A DNA stretch of 64,000 nucleotides from Nisaea nitritireducens (GCF_014904795.1 NZ_JACZFS010000019.1:62001-126000); one strand, 5' to 3'. Shown: positions 52,311-61,090, numbered from the stretch's first letter. The notes: generated by a model from the letters alone, not told the origin. Numbers and translations are program-made.

Positions 52311-53536
52311 TTCTTCGCTCAAGGATGTTCCGGCATGCCCGGCACCTCTCATCCGCGTCTGCACTGGCCGGATTTCTGCTGCTATTCTCCCCCTGCATCC
52401 CATCCGTCACCGGCGCGGAAAGCATGACACCAGACGCAACCCTGAGGGCGCTGTTCGAAGCTGAGAAGCTGGACGATGCACGCTTCTCACCAGCTTTTCT
52501 CGCTCAGGTCCCTGCCTCAAAAATCGCACAGATTCTTTCCCAGCTGCAGCAGAGCTACGGGGCACTCCAAGGGATCACGCCGGACGGCGACGGATACCGG
52601 CTGCGCTTCGAGGGTGCGGATATTCCCGCCCGTATCGCCCTCGATCAGGAAGGCTGCATTGCGGGCCTCTGGTTCGGCGCTCCGGTGCCGTCTGGATCGA
52701 TCGAGGAGCATGCGGCAGCCATCACCGGCCTGCCGGGTGCGGTCTCCCTGCTTGTTCTCGAAGACGGGAGGCCGTTGATATCCCATAACGCGGATGCGGC
52801 TCTCGCAGTCGGGTCCGCGGCGAAACTCGCGATACTGAAAGCTCTGTCTCTCGCTGTCCGCAATGGCGAGAAGCAATGGTCCGACGTCGTGGAACTGCGG
52901 CCCGAATGGAAATCCCTGCCCAGCGGAACGCTACAGGACTGGCCGGACGGCACACCCCTCACGCTCGGGTCACTGGCGCATGTCATGATATCGATCAGTG
53001 ACAACACCGCGACCGACGCGCTGATCCGTCTGGTCGGGCGGGAAGCGGTAGAGGCCGTCTCGCCCCGCAACAGCCCGTTCCTGACCACGCGGGAGCTGTT
53101 CACCCTGAAGACCAGAGAGCATGCCGCGCTACGCCTTGAATGGGCGGGTGCGGATGAGGCGGCACGCAGGCTTATTCTGGAGCGTATCGCGAATATGCCT
53201 CTGCCCTCTGCCCAGGCACTCGCGCCGGAGCCAACCTACAAGGCCGCAGAATGGTTCTTCTCCGCCCAAGAGCTTTGCACGCTATTGGAAGAGACCTCAG
53301 ATCTGCCGAGCGGCAGTATCAATCCCGGCCCGGTCGATCCAGGTCAGTGGCAGCATTTTTCCTATAAGGGCGGCTCGGAGACCGGGGTGCTTAATCTGTC
53401 CAGCCGGGTTGTCGGGGCGGACGGGATCGCACGCTGTGTCGTTGCGACCTGGAACCATCCCTCGGCCCTCGACGAGAACAGCCTGTTGTTGCCCTACCGC
53501 GGCATTCTCACCGCGCTGGCCGGTCGCAGCCAGTAA
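52307..53536 (+). CDS. Exported class A beta-lactamase-like serine hydrolase with an extra N-terminal domain
   Basis: A 409-residue exported protein; the N-terminal signal includes SALAGFLLLFSPCIPS. Residues about 40-130 form an extra domain, and from 140 a class A beta-lactamase fold follows with SxxK as VGSAAKLAIL, SDN as ISISDNTATD, and KGG in place of KTG in YKGGSETGV. The two-domain layout is like LpqF/Cpe-type proteins of actinomycetes, where lactamase activity is weak or absent. No clear omega-loop Glu166 motif is visible, so penicillin resistance is doubtful. An esterase or peptidase role is as likely. Confidence 0.82.
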   Translation: MILRSRMFRHARHLSSASALAGFLLLFSPCIPSVTGAESMTPDATLRALFEAEKLDDARFSPAFLAQVPASKIAQILSQLQQSYGALQGITPDGDGYRLRFEGADIPARIALDQEGCIAGLWFGAPVPSGSIEEHAAAITGLPGAVSLLVLEDGRPLISHNADAALAVGSAAKLAILKALSLAVRNGEKQWSDVVELRPEWKSLPSGTLQDWPDGTPLTLGSLAHVMISISDNTATDALIRLVGREAVEAVSPRNSPFLTTRELFTLKTREHAALRLEWAGADEAARRLILERIANMPLPSAQALAPEPTYKAAEWFFSAQELCTLLEETSDLPSGSINPGPVDPGQWQHFSYKGGSETGVLNLSSRVVGADGIARCVVATWNHPSALDENSLLLPYRGILTALAGRSQ

Positions 53537-53555
53537 GCCTTCTCCATAAAGAATA

Positions 53556-53580
53556 GGCCGGATCAGAAACTGACCCGGCC
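53556..53580 (-). terminator. Terminator-like hairpin after the TonB receptor gene
   Basis: GGCCGGGTCAG and CTGATCCGGCC form an 11-bp stem with one mismatch and a TTT loop. On the minus strand it is followed by TATTCTTTA. It lies between two convergent genes and would end the receptor transcript. Confidence 0.6.
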
Positions 53581-53626
53581 CATTCCTCAAAGATATTTCC
53601 AAGCCATCATGCTCGATCGCGGGAGA

Positions 53627-55768
53627 TCACCAGTTCGCGGTCAGCGTCAGCTTGATCTCACGGCCGGAGCCGTAGGAGCAGACATATTCCGTCTGACAGC
53701 CCGTGACGTAGCGCTTGTCGGCGATGTTCGTCGCCGCAAGATTCAGAGCCAGGCCCTCGCGAATTTCATACCCGCCATAAAGATCGAAAATCGTCGAGGA
53801 CTTCACTTTCAGGGTATTGGAGCTGTTCGCGTAGCTTTCGCCCCGGCGCCGGACCCCGGCACCAACGGTCAGGCCGTCGACCAGATCCTGGAACTCATAT
53901 TCCGCCCGCAGCGCGACTTCGTTCTCCGGCACCAGTGTCGGAGTCTTGCCGATAAGCGAGGCATCCGCATCCTCTGTGACTTCAACGTCGAGCAGCGTTG
54001 CCGCACCGGCAACGGACAGACCGTTGCCAAAGCTATAGGCGCCTTCCAGCTCGAACCCGCGGGACCGTGCTTCGCCGAACTGGTCGAAGTTCGGGAACGC
54101 ACCTGTCACGACATTTTCCTGGTCGATCTGGAACACGGCTGCGGTCACGTAGAAGTTGCCGCCATGCGGAGCCCATTTCAGGCCCAGCTCGACCTGCTCG
54201 CCGCTCTCCGGCTTCGTCACGCCGTTAGCAGGCGACGTGATCAGCGGGTTGAAGAAAGTCGAGTAGGTGACATAGGGCGTCACGCCATTGGAGAATTCAT
54301 AGGCAACTGCGCCGCGATAGGATGTCTCGCTGTCATTGCGGGAGAAGCCGGCGGACCCGTCCTGCTCCGTATCGGCGAAATCATGACGCAGGTTGCCGGT
54401 AAGGATCCAGCCATCGCCAAAGCGGAGCTGGTCCTGGATATAGAGACCGAGCTGCGCCTGGGTGGTGGTGGAGTCCTGATATGGCGGGTTCAGCGTCGGC
54501 GTGCCCGGGTTGGACGGGTTCACCACCTGGTTCGAGCCATAGCCAACGGCCTGTGTCTCGTCGAGCCAATAATGCCGTGCATCGAGGCCAAACAGCAGGT
54601 CGTGGCTGACTTCGCCGGTCTCCACGATGCCGTAATAACGGATATCGGTCTGGGCAGTCCGGACCAGCGTGTCATGTTCGAACGCCAGCATGCTGAGCGT
54701 GCCATCTGAGTCGCTCGGTGTGGTCGCGTAACCGGCATATCCGAATGGGTACCAGTAGCGTTCCTCGACACTGGCGACACCGCCCCGGCCGATGCCGGTC
54801 AGGGTAAAGCCGTTGTCGAAGGTATGCTCGACGATACCGGAAGCCGAGAATTGCTCGCGGGAATACTTGTCCCAGTCGGAGTCGGAGAAGTTCGCATCAG
54901 GGTCGATATAGCCGAATTCCGCCGTCGGCTGGACCGTGCCGGCATAGGGCAGAAAGGTGCTGCCGTTATGCTGTTCCTCGGCGATATGCGCATTGGCCAG
55001 CAGCGTTACTTCGGTGCCGGAGGTGGTCCTGAACTTGTAGGACGGTGCCAGTGTGCCGCGCAGGCCGGAGTTGAAATCGTCATACATGTCACCGCCCTTG
55101 AAGCGGCCGACCACGCGATAAGCCTGCCCGTCGCCGAGCGGATCGCCATAATCGAATGCGACGGAGCCGGCGGGCGCGTCATCGATACCAAGGATCACCT
55201 CCCGGACCCGATCGCCCGGACGCTTCGAGACATAGTTCAGGATGCCGCCCGGATTGGAGCCGCCATAAAGCGCCGAGGACGGGCCACGCAGCACTTCGAT
55301 ACGCTCAAGAGCATACGGGTCCGTGTAGAAGGAGCCGAAGGCAAAGGCCAGGTTCTGTGCGTTATCGAGGAAGATACCGGTCTGGTCAGCCTGGAACCCG
55401 CGAACGCGCAGCCAGTCGTAATCATTATCGTCGCCGAACACGTCGCTGGTGACGCCGGCCGTATAGCGCAGCGTTTCGCTGACACGATCCGCGTTGAAGC
55501 GTTTCAGATCGTCCTCGCCCAGAATCGACAGCGATTGGGGAACCTCGGTCGCAAAAACGGGAACCTTGGAGCCGGTCACGGTCGGCGGGTTGTTCGTGTC
55601 CGCCGCGGAACCGGTCGTATCCTCTTGATTCTCAAGAACGACAATAGGTTTGAGGACCGTTGCGCTGGAGCTGTCCTGCGCAGCGGCAACGCCGCCAAGA
55701 GAAAGACTGAGAAGGGCCGGCAAAACAACGAGCCGATAAGAGCCCGTCGGTGAAAATATTCGGATCAT
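53627..55768 (-). CDS. TonB-dependent siderophore receptor
   Basis: A 713-residue outer-membrane receptor of the FhuA/FecA class. Signal peptide residues 1-31 (ending GGVAAAQ), a possible TonB box near ATVLKPIVV, and a plug with QSLSILGEDDLKRFNADRVSE, WLRVRGFQADQTGIFLDN and ERIEVLRGPSSALYGGSNPG, all typical of ferric-siderophore receptors. The barrel ends in a C-terminal aromatic (TLTANW). Upstream and parallel is an AraC regulator 62 bp away, so the pair is probably an iron-uptake module. No transporter for the periplasmic step is in the window. The siderophore is unknown. Confidence 0.94.
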   Translation of the reverse strand: MIRIFSPTGSYRLVVLPALLSLSLGGVAAAQDSSSATVLKPIVVLENQEDTTGSAADTNNPPTVTGSKVPVFATEVPQSLSILGEDDLKRFNADRVSETLRYTAGVTSDVFGDDNDYDWLRVRGFQADQTGIFLDNAQNLAFAFGSFYTDPYALERIEVLRGPSSALYGGSNPGGILNYVSKRPGDRVREVILGIDDAPAGSVAFDYGDPLGDGQAYRVVGRFKGGDMYDDFNSGLRGTLAPSYKFRTTSGTEVTLLANAHIAEEQHNGSTFLPYAGTVQPTAEFGYIDPDANFSDSDWDKYSREQFSASGIVEHTFDNGFTLTGIGRGGVASVEERYWYPFGYAGYATTPSDSDGTLSMLAFEHDTLVRTAQTDIRYYGIVETGEVSHDLLFGLDARHYWLDETQAVGYGSNQVVNPSNPGTPTLNPPYQDSTTTQAQLGLYIQDQLRFGDGWILTGNLRHDFADTEQDGSAGFSRNDSETSYRGAVAYEFSNGVTPYVTYSTFFNPLITSPANGVTKPESGEQVELGLKWAPHGGNFYVTAAVFQIDQENVVTGAFPNFDQFGEARSRGFELEGAYSFGNGLSVAGAATLLDVEVTEDADASLIGKTPTLVPENEVALRAEYEFQDLVDGLTVGAGVRRRGESYANSSNTLKVKSSTIFDLYGGYEIREGLALNLAATNIADKRYVTGCQTEYVCSYGSGREIKLTLTANW

Positions 55769-55787
55769 GATCTGTCCTCGAACCTGA

Positions 55788-55839
55788 CAAAACTACTGTA
55801 TGGCGCGCAGCCAGTAGAAACTGATCCTTACTAGTTTTG
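55788..55839. promoter_or_regulatory. Inverted repeats between araC-type gene and receptor gene
   Basis: CAAAACTA (55788-55795) and TAGTTTTG (55832-55839) are perfect inverted arms. A second inverted pair, CTACTG (55793-55798) and CAGTAG (55812-55817), overlaps the first arm. They fill the 62-bp gap before the receptor start and overlap the regulator's stop. Possible AraC-protein binding site or message hairpin. Confidence 0.45.
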
Positions 55840-56715
55840 CAGGGACAGGCTGTCTTGAACGATCGCTCTGCTTTTTGAAGAATTGTATCGCTTGCACCAT
55901 TGCCCCGGCGGCAAGCCGGTTGAGCGCCGGAAACAACGGCTGAAATGGGCCTGATCGGCAAATCCGGTATCGTGCGCCACCTGGGAGAGATGAGCCCCGT
56001 CACTGAGCAGGCGCTGTGCATGCTGTATCCGGGTTTCCATCACCCACTGATGCGGCGGCTGCCCCGCCGTTTCCCTGAAACATTTCGAGAATTGAGAGCG
56101 CGACATGCCAGCCACCGCGGCAAGCTCCTCAATGCTCAGCCGTCGGTCGAGACTTTCCATCACATGGTCCAGGACATCGTCGAACCAGGCTGGCGCGGCG
56201 TCATGCCTACGACTTTGGGCATTGAGATGGAAAATCTCGTGGATCACGCCGGATGCCAGCGCCTCTCCATATCCGGCCGGCCGCCGGGATTTCCGGCATT
56301 CATCCGCCAGAAGTCCGGAGAGCTGCTGCAACTCGATGCTAGCAGAGAGGAAAGCCGCCGACTGCATATCCGCGGATTTTCCGACGATCCGGAAAAGCTG
56401 CTCTTGCTCGATATGGATATCGATATGTTCGAGGTAGCCTGCCGTAAGGATCTTGCTGCAAACGGGCAGCCCCGCCGGAATATAACAGGCGCCGCAGACA
56501 GTTCCTGATTCCGCACCGCCATGCTCAAGAGCCACAGTCGCGCCGTCAAAAAACACGACAAAGCGGGGGTCTGGGGAGATGTACTCTCCGGTTGCGCCAG
56601 ACTTCGCCTCGACCTGCCAGTGATCGATGACCATGTGCTCGAACTGCAGGTAATTGACGTCATGGACCGGAACGATGCTCCTGACGGAGGATTTCATGCG
56701 CGGTCGATATGACAT
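55831..56715 (-). CDS. AraC family transcriptional regulator
   Basis: A 294-residue regulator. The N-terminal ~170 residues are a ligand/dimer domain (HWQVEAKSGATGEYISPDPR and ILTAGYLEHIDIHIEQEQL). The C-terminal double HTH has RRLSIEELAAVAGMSRSQFS, ETAGQPPHQWVMETRIQHA and LSQVAHDTGFADQAHFSRCF, then FRRSTGLPPGQW. Such regulators beside siderophore receptors (PchR, AlcR type) activate them when the ferric siderophore is present; the same is proposed here. A Fur-like box lies just upstream. Confidence 0.92.
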   Translation of the reverse strand: MSYRPRMKSSVRSIVPVHDVNYLQFEHMVIDHWQVEAKSGATGEYISPDPRFVVFFDGATVALEHGGAESGTVCGACYIPAGLPVCSKILTAGYLEHIDIHIEQEQLFRIVGKSADMQSAAFLSASIELQQLSGLLADECRKSRRPAGYGEALASGVIHEIFHLNAQSRRHDAAPAWFDDVLDHVMESLDRRLSIEELAAVAGMSRSQFSKCFRETAGQPPHQWVMETRIQHAQRLLSDGAHLSQVAHDTGFADQAHFSRCFRRSTGLPPGQWCKRYNSSKSRAIVQDSLSLQN

Positions 56716-56735
56716 TTCACATCCTGCGGGTGAAA

Positions 56736-56758
56736 ATAAGAATGATTCGCATTTATTA
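56736..56758. promoter_or_regulatory. Fur-box-like dyad upstream of the araC-type gene
   Basis: AATAAGAATGATTCGCATTTATT is an A/T-rich dyad with arms AATG/CATT and AATAA/TTATT, similar to the Fur consensus. It lies 21 bp before the AraC gene, so iron control of the regulator and receptor is plausible. Recognised by eye only. Confidence 0.5.
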
Positions 56759-56922
56759 ACTTGTGTGAAGATACTTATGACAGACCAACTGTCAATGAAT
56801 CCGAGGGGGGCGCACTACAATAATATGCACAGCAAAACGGGTGCCCGAACGCGGGAGGGAATGGATCGAGCGCAATTACTTTCCGGCGCGGTCCAATCTT
56901 TCACTCGTGCCAACAATAAAAG

Positions 56923-58335
56923 CTAGAACAGGGAGAAATATTCCCGCTCTTCCCATTCGGAGACCGTCTGGGCGTAGCGATCCCACTCCGCCTGCTTTAT
57001 GTGGCTGTAATAGTCCACATAGGCGTCGCCGAGCGTTTTCCGGAAGAAGCTGCTCTGCCGAAACAGGGCAATCGCATGCTCCAGGCTTGATGGCAGTTTG
57101 TCCGCATCGCTGTCATAAGGGCGCTCAACCGGCGCAGGTGCTGTGAGCCCACGCTCAATCCCGTCGAGGCCCGCAAGGAGCTGCGACGCCATATAGAGAT
57201 AGGGGTTCGCCGTCGGCTCGCCTACCCGGTTCTCGATCCGGCTGGCCTTGTCCCCCGGCTTCGCAAGAGCGCGGATCATGGCGCCCTTGTTATCCCGGCC
57301 CCACTGCACCCGGTCAGGCGCCAGTGTGAAAGGACGATAGCGCTTGTAGCCGTTCACCGTCGGCGTCGACAACAGGCAGCTCTCGGCCGCGTGCTCCAGC
57401 AGACCCGCAACCCAGTTTCCGCAAAGTGTGGACAGCGCCTCACCTTCTTCCGGTACGAAGAGGTTCTCGGCACTCTTGAGATCTACCAAAGACTGGTGCA
57501 AGTGCCAGCCGCTGGCCATCGCATCCTTGAATTTTGGCCGGCACATGAAAGTCGCGTGCAGCCCGGCGCGGCGGCAGACCTGCTTCACCATGGAGCGGAA
57601 CAGGATCATATTGTCCGCGTGCTCCATGGCGGGCGCCGGATGGAACGTTACCTCGCACTGGCTCGGCCCGAATTCCGCCTCGAAGGATCGCACGGGCAGA
57701 CCGAGCGCCACCGCATTGCGCCGAACCAGATCGAACACCTCTTCCAGCCGATCGTAACGGTCCTCGGTCAGATACTGATAGCCATGGGAGAGCAACTCGG
57801 TCTCCGGCGCCGCTTCCGGCTGGCCGGTGTCACCGTGACCGAGCTTCGGGTCGGTTACTTTCAGAACATGGAACTCGACCTCAAGACCCGTGATCAGGTC
57901 GTAGCCCTGCGCGTTCAGCCGTTCGACCGCACTGCGTAGAATACCGCGTGAGCAGACTTCAAGCGGCGCACCGTCGGTATCCGTAAGATCCGCCTGCATC
58001 CAACCGGAATGTGGCGACCAGGGCAACACCTTGAAGGTCGCTGGGTCCGGCCGCATCAACACATCCGCAGCGCCAGTCAGCCGCCCGGCGCCAAACCCGG
58101 CATCCTCCTGCCAGACCGGAAACACGGTGCGGTGCGAGGTGTCTTTCAGCAGCAGGGTGGATGTCATGGCGACGCCAGACCGGAAGGCGCTCTCCAGGTC
58201 AGCCGCCATCGCGGTCTTGCCGCGCAAGATTCCATGCTGGTCGGCAAAGGAAATGCGGACGACCTCCAGCCCCTCTTCCGCTACCCGCGCCAGAACGGCG
58301 TCGATGGCAGCTTGATCTACATTCACGTCACTCAC
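56923..58335 (-). CDS. Glutamine-synthetase-like gamma-glutamyl ligase in a Rieske oxygenase operon
   Basis: A 470-residue glutamine-synthetase-fold ligase. The beta-grasp start is VVRISFADQHGILRGKTA. Catalytic segments: ITGLEVEFHVL, FGPSQCEVTFHPAP, SGWHLHQSLVD, and SRIENRVGEPTANPYLYMAS (the R-x-E-x-R type). The style is that of PuuA/IpuC/TdnQ-type ligases, which attach glutamate to amines. Its ATG overlaps the oxygenase stop by 4 bases, and the oxygenase and ferredoxin precede it. The pairing with a Rieske oxygenase recalls aniline dioxygenase, where the GS-like chain makes gamma-glutamylanilide. The amine substrate here is unknown. Confidence 0.85.
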   Translation of the reverse strand: MSDVNVDQAAIDAVLARVAEEGLEVVRISFADQHGILRGKTAMAADLESAFRSGVAMTSTLLLKDTSHRTVFPVWQEDAGFGAGRLTGAADVLMRPDPATFKVLPWSPHSGWMQADLTDTDGAPLEVCSRGILRSAVERLNAQGYDLITGLEVEFHVLKVTDPKLGHGDTGQPEAAPETELLSHGYQYLTEDRYDRLEEVFDLVRRNAVALGLPVRSFEAEFGPSQCEVTFHPAPAMEHADNMILFRSMVKQVCRRAGLHATFMCRPKFKDAMASGWHLHQSLVDLKSAENLFVPEEGEALSTLCGNWVAGLLEHAAESCLLSTPTVNGYKRYRPFTLAPDRVQWGRDNKGAMIRALAKPGDKASRIENRVGEPTANPYLYMASQLLAGLDGIERGLTAPAPVERPYDSDADKLPSSLEHAIALFRQSSFFRKTLGDAYVDYYSHIKQAEWDRYAQTVSEWEEREYFSLF

Positions 58336-59651
58336 GAGAGAGCCGCGTCCCAGCTACAGGACGCACGCCGGCCGGCATCCCGGTCGGTCCAGACGGATTC
58401 CCATTCCTCGGTCGGCCCGATGGCATCAATGGAGATCGGCCCCTGGATGTCCTTCGCCGTGGCCTCGTCGATCACCAGCGGCAGCTCACCCTCACCCAGC
58501 TTCACGCTCTTGATCGCGGCGCGCAGCATCCGGCGGTAGCGGACGATGGCTGCGTCGGAAGAGGCCAGATGTTCCCGGGTCCGGTCCTGAACAGAGCCCA
58601 TGGACTCCACCGCCCACTGGTCATGCACATTGATGTCCAGCCCCATGCCCGTATAGGTCAGGGTCTTCTGCTCTTCCGGGTCGTAGCCATACTCGTTCGA
58701 CTTGTTGCGAAGCGGCGCATAGTCCGGCAGCCGGTGCTCTTTCAGGCGCTGCTCCCGCATCTTTTCCTTGTCGACCGGTGCGCCGAAGCTGGTGAACATC
58801 GAGTACCAGTAGCAATGGGTATCATCCACCGGCACATGCCACTGGGTGATGGTCATCTCGTTCGACATCGGAATGGTGATGGCGCAGGGGAAAACCTGAT
58901 TGGTCACCCGGACATGGCGCTGACCGTTGCCGAGATCGCGCAGTGCGATGATCCGCAACCCGTAATCGGTCTCCTCGACCTTCAGCTCCGGATTGTCGAA
59001 ATCCCGCAGCACCTTGGTCATCGGCATGTCGCTCTGGGCGGCCTTGTCACGGAACTGCTTGCCGTAGCCATCCGCCGGATCCTCGTCCTGCAGGAAACGA
59101 TGCAGGAAGGACGCATGCGCCGGGTCGATACCGATCTCCAGCGCCTGCAGCCAGTTGCACTCCCAGAGGCCCTTGAAGGCGAAAACATGAGTGTCGGGCG
59201 CGCGGAAACAGTCGAGAGCCGGAAAGGCCGGCGGCTCGCCCGGCCCCATATAGGTCCAGATCACACCGTTCTTCTCGACCGCCGGATAGCTGGAAATCTT
59301 GATCCGCTCATGCATCCGCGAGCCGTCTGGCTCCGCCGGTTGCTCGGTGCATTGCCCGGTTTGGTCGAAATGCCAGCCATGGAAGGAGCAACGGATGCCG
59401 CCGCCCTCAAGCCGTCCGTAGCAGAGATCGACCCCGCGATGCGGGCAGAACCGGCTCATCAGGCCGAGCGTGTTGTCTTCCCGGCGGAACAGCACGAGAT
59501 CCTCACCCATCAGCCGGACCGGGGCGACCGGGCGCGGGCCGTCAAGCTCGACCGCGAGTGCTGCCGGCATCCAGTAATGCCGCAGCAATTGTCCCGCCGG
59601 CTGATCGGCACCGACCAGCGTGATCTCGTCGTTCTTTTCCTGGCTCATCAT
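58332..59651 (-). CDS. Rieske non-heme iron oxygenase, phthalate 4,5-dioxygenase-type alpha subunit
   Basis: A 439-residue oxygenase of the phthalate-dioxygenase (homo-oligomeric) class. The Rieske motif is FCPHRGVDLC with CSFHGWHF (CxH-x16-CxxH, about residues 70-95). The mononuclear iron ligands appear in GIDPAHASFLHRF (D-x2-H-x4-H, about 165-177). GADQPAGQLLRHYWMPAAL at the N-terminus is characteristic of the phthalate group. GGAGGAG precedes the double ATG. It needs electrons via a reductase; a ferredoxin gene is just upstream but no reductase is in the window. Dioxygenation or O-/N-dealkylation are both possible. Confidence 0.9.
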   Translation of the reverse strand: MMSQEKNDEITLVGADQPAGQLLRHYWMPAALAVELDGPRPVAPVRLMGEDLVLFRREDNTLGLMSRFCPHRGVDLCYGRLEGGGIRCSFHGWHFDQTGQCTEQPAEPDGSRMHERIKISSYPAVEKNGVIWTYMGPGEPPAFPALDCFRAPDTHVFAFKGLWECNWLQALEIGIDPAHASFLHRFLQDEDPADGYGKQFRDKAAQSDMPMTKVLRDFDNPELKVEETDYGLRIIALRDLGNGQRHVRVTNQVFPCAITIPMSNEMTITQWHVPVDDTHCYWYSMFTSFGAPVDKEKMREQRLKEHRLPDYAPLRNKSNEYGYDPEEQKTLTYTGMGLDINVHDQWAVESMGSVQDRTREHLASSDAAIVRYRRMLRAAIKSVKLGEGELPLVIDEATAKDIQGPISIDAIGPTEEWESVWTDRDAGRRASCSWDAALS

Positions 59652-59708
59652 GGCTGGGAACTCCTCCGCGTCTAAGCGCTTCGACCTGGTATTGCGATAT
59701 TGATTTCC

Positions 59709-60041
59709 TCAGTACTGACGATCCGGGATCTGAACCTTGATCCCGTCCATTTCAGCCGTGAGTTTGACCTGACAGGAAAGGCGGCTGGTCGGGCGCACTT
59801 CGGCAGCCGCATCCTCCAGCATCACTGTCTCTTCCTCTTCGGCTTCGGGCAAAAGACTGGAGACCGCATCGTCGAAATAGACATGGCAGGTCGCGCACAT
59901 GCAGCTTCCGCCGCACTCAGCCTCGATCCCCTCGACGTCATTAAAAACAGCAGCCTGCATGACGGACTCGCCCGTCTCCGCCTCAACCGTTTCGACAGAC
60001 CCATCCGGCCGCACGAAATGAACGGTGATCTTGCTTCCCAC
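59709..60041 (-). CDS. Adrenodoxin-type [2Fe-2S] ferredoxin
   Basis: A 110-residue plant/vertebrate-type ferredoxin. Cluster ligands Cys43, Cys49, Cys52 and Cys90 lie in AECGGSCMCATCHVYF and RLSCQV, the C-x5-C-x2-C...C pattern; Cys47 is extra. Acidic region EEEETVMLED is a partner-binding surface in relatives. It is 57 bp upstream of the oxygenase and first in the minus-strand operon, so it should pass electrons to the Rieske centre. It faces the IclR gene across a palindromic intergenic region. Confidence 0.93.
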   Translation of the reverse strand: MGSKITVHFVRPDGSVETVEAETGESVMQAAVFNDVEGIEAECGGSCMCATCHVYFDDAVSSLLPEAEEEETVMLEDAAAEVRPTSRLSCQVKLTAEMDGIKVQIPDRQY

Positions 60042-60098
60042 TGCATGCCTCTCCTGCCAGTTCCCGCCCAGGATCGGTCGAGGCTGACATATAGATTT

Positions 60099-60121
60099 GA
60101 CCGATTATCGAACATTCGGTC
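60099..60121. promoter_or_regulatory. Palindromic operator between iclR-type gene and ferredoxin gene
   Basis: GACCGA (60099-60104) and TCGGTC (60116-60121) are perfect inverted arms around 11 bp. An outer pair, ATTTGA (60095-60100) and TCAAAT (60130-60135), extends it. It lies midway between the divergent starts, as expected for an IclR operator. Confidence 0.6.
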
Positions 60122-60184
60122 TATTATTGATCAAATTCAAAAATACACCGCAAACCGAGGATGCGGTCAAGACCCGGGAGCCCC

Positions 60185-60940
60185 ATGATCGCCGACAAGG
60201 ATATCTCGCTCACCTTCATGAAGGGCATGGAAGTGCTTGAAGCGTTCGAGCATGCCGCAACCCCTCTCACGATCCCCGAGCTCTCCCGCTCAACCGGCAT
60301 CAATCGCTCCGTGACGCGACGACTGGTCCTGACACTGGTCCAGCTCGGCTACCTCCTGGAAACAAACCGTGCCTATACACCAAGCCCGCGCGTACTCCGG
60401 CTGGCCAACGGCTATTTAAAGGAGCGGCAATTCGGGCGCACCGTACAGCCGGTGATGGCCGCCTATTCAAAGCGCCTCGGCGATGCGATCTCGCTCGCAG
60501 TCAGGGACGGGGCGGACGCGATCTATGTTGCCTATTCACCCGGCGATCCGGCGCTGATCACCTCTGGCTTCAACATCGGCTCGAGACTCCCCCTGACCGC
60601 GACTGCGATTGGCCGCGTGCTGCTGGCGTTCAGCGACCCTGCCGAAGTTGAAGGTATCCTCGCAGAGCCGTCCGCCGCCTTCACGACAACAACCAAAACA
60701 GACCCGAACGATATTCGCACAGACCTTGCTGCGGTTCGCGCACGCGGGTTCGCCCATGTCACGGGGGAATATGAGCCCGGCGTCTCCTCCATCGCGGTCC
60801 CGGTCCTGGGGCCGGACACCATGGCAAAAGCCGCTCTCGGCATCGTTGGACCAGCTGCACGCTTCGAGAAGAAGGAGATTTGCGCTGGGAAAGCCGCACT
60901 GCTCTCGGAATGCGCGGAAACACTTGGAAGTTTCGTTTAA
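60185..60940 (+). CDS. IclR family transcriptional regulator
   Basis: A 251-residue regulator: an N-terminal winged HTH (LTIPELSRSTGINRSVTRRL, about residues 28-50) and an IclR effector domain with SLAVRDGADAIYVAYSPGD, GSRLPLTATAIGRVLLAF and RARGFAHVTGEYEPGVSSIA. IclR proteins often control aromatic catabolism with the substrate as ligand. ATG 60185 has GGGAG just ahead. It is divergent from the ferredoxin-oxygenase-ligase operon and very likely regulates it. Confidence 0.92.
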   Translation: MIADKDISLTFMKGMEVLEAFEHAATPLTIPELSRSTGINRSVTRRLVLTLVQLGYLLETNRAYTPSPRVLRLANGYLKERQFGRTVQPVMAAYSKRLGDAISLAVRDGADAIYVAYSPGDPALITSGFNIGSRLPLTATAIGRVLLAFSDPAEVEGILAEPSAAFTTTTKTDPNDIRTDLAAVRARGFAHVTGEYEPGVSSIAVPVLGPDTMAKAALGIVGPAARFEKKEICAGKAALLSECAETLGSFV

Positions 60941-60985
60941 GGACACTTGCAAACAGCATGGGATGCCAATGCGTAGACACGGCGA

Positions 60986-61005
60986 GCCGGAGACGAATCT
61001 CCGGC
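60986..61005 (+). other. Perfect hairpin after the iclR-type gene
   Basis: GCCGGAGA and TCTCCGGC form an 8-bp stem with a CGAA tetraloop, 45 bp past the stop. No T-run follows, so at most a weak or factor-assisted terminator. Confidence 0.45.
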
Positions 61006-61090
61006 CCGCCGCCCTGAGCCGATCCCAAACGGCCGCAGGAAAATAAATCAGACACCCCGACGAGCGCTGTTGCTGAAAAGGGCCCGTTCT

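Noticed and set aside
58161-59675. A 504-codon plus-strand frame
   Set aside because: Antisense to the Rieske oxygenase, which carries intact cluster and iron motifs.
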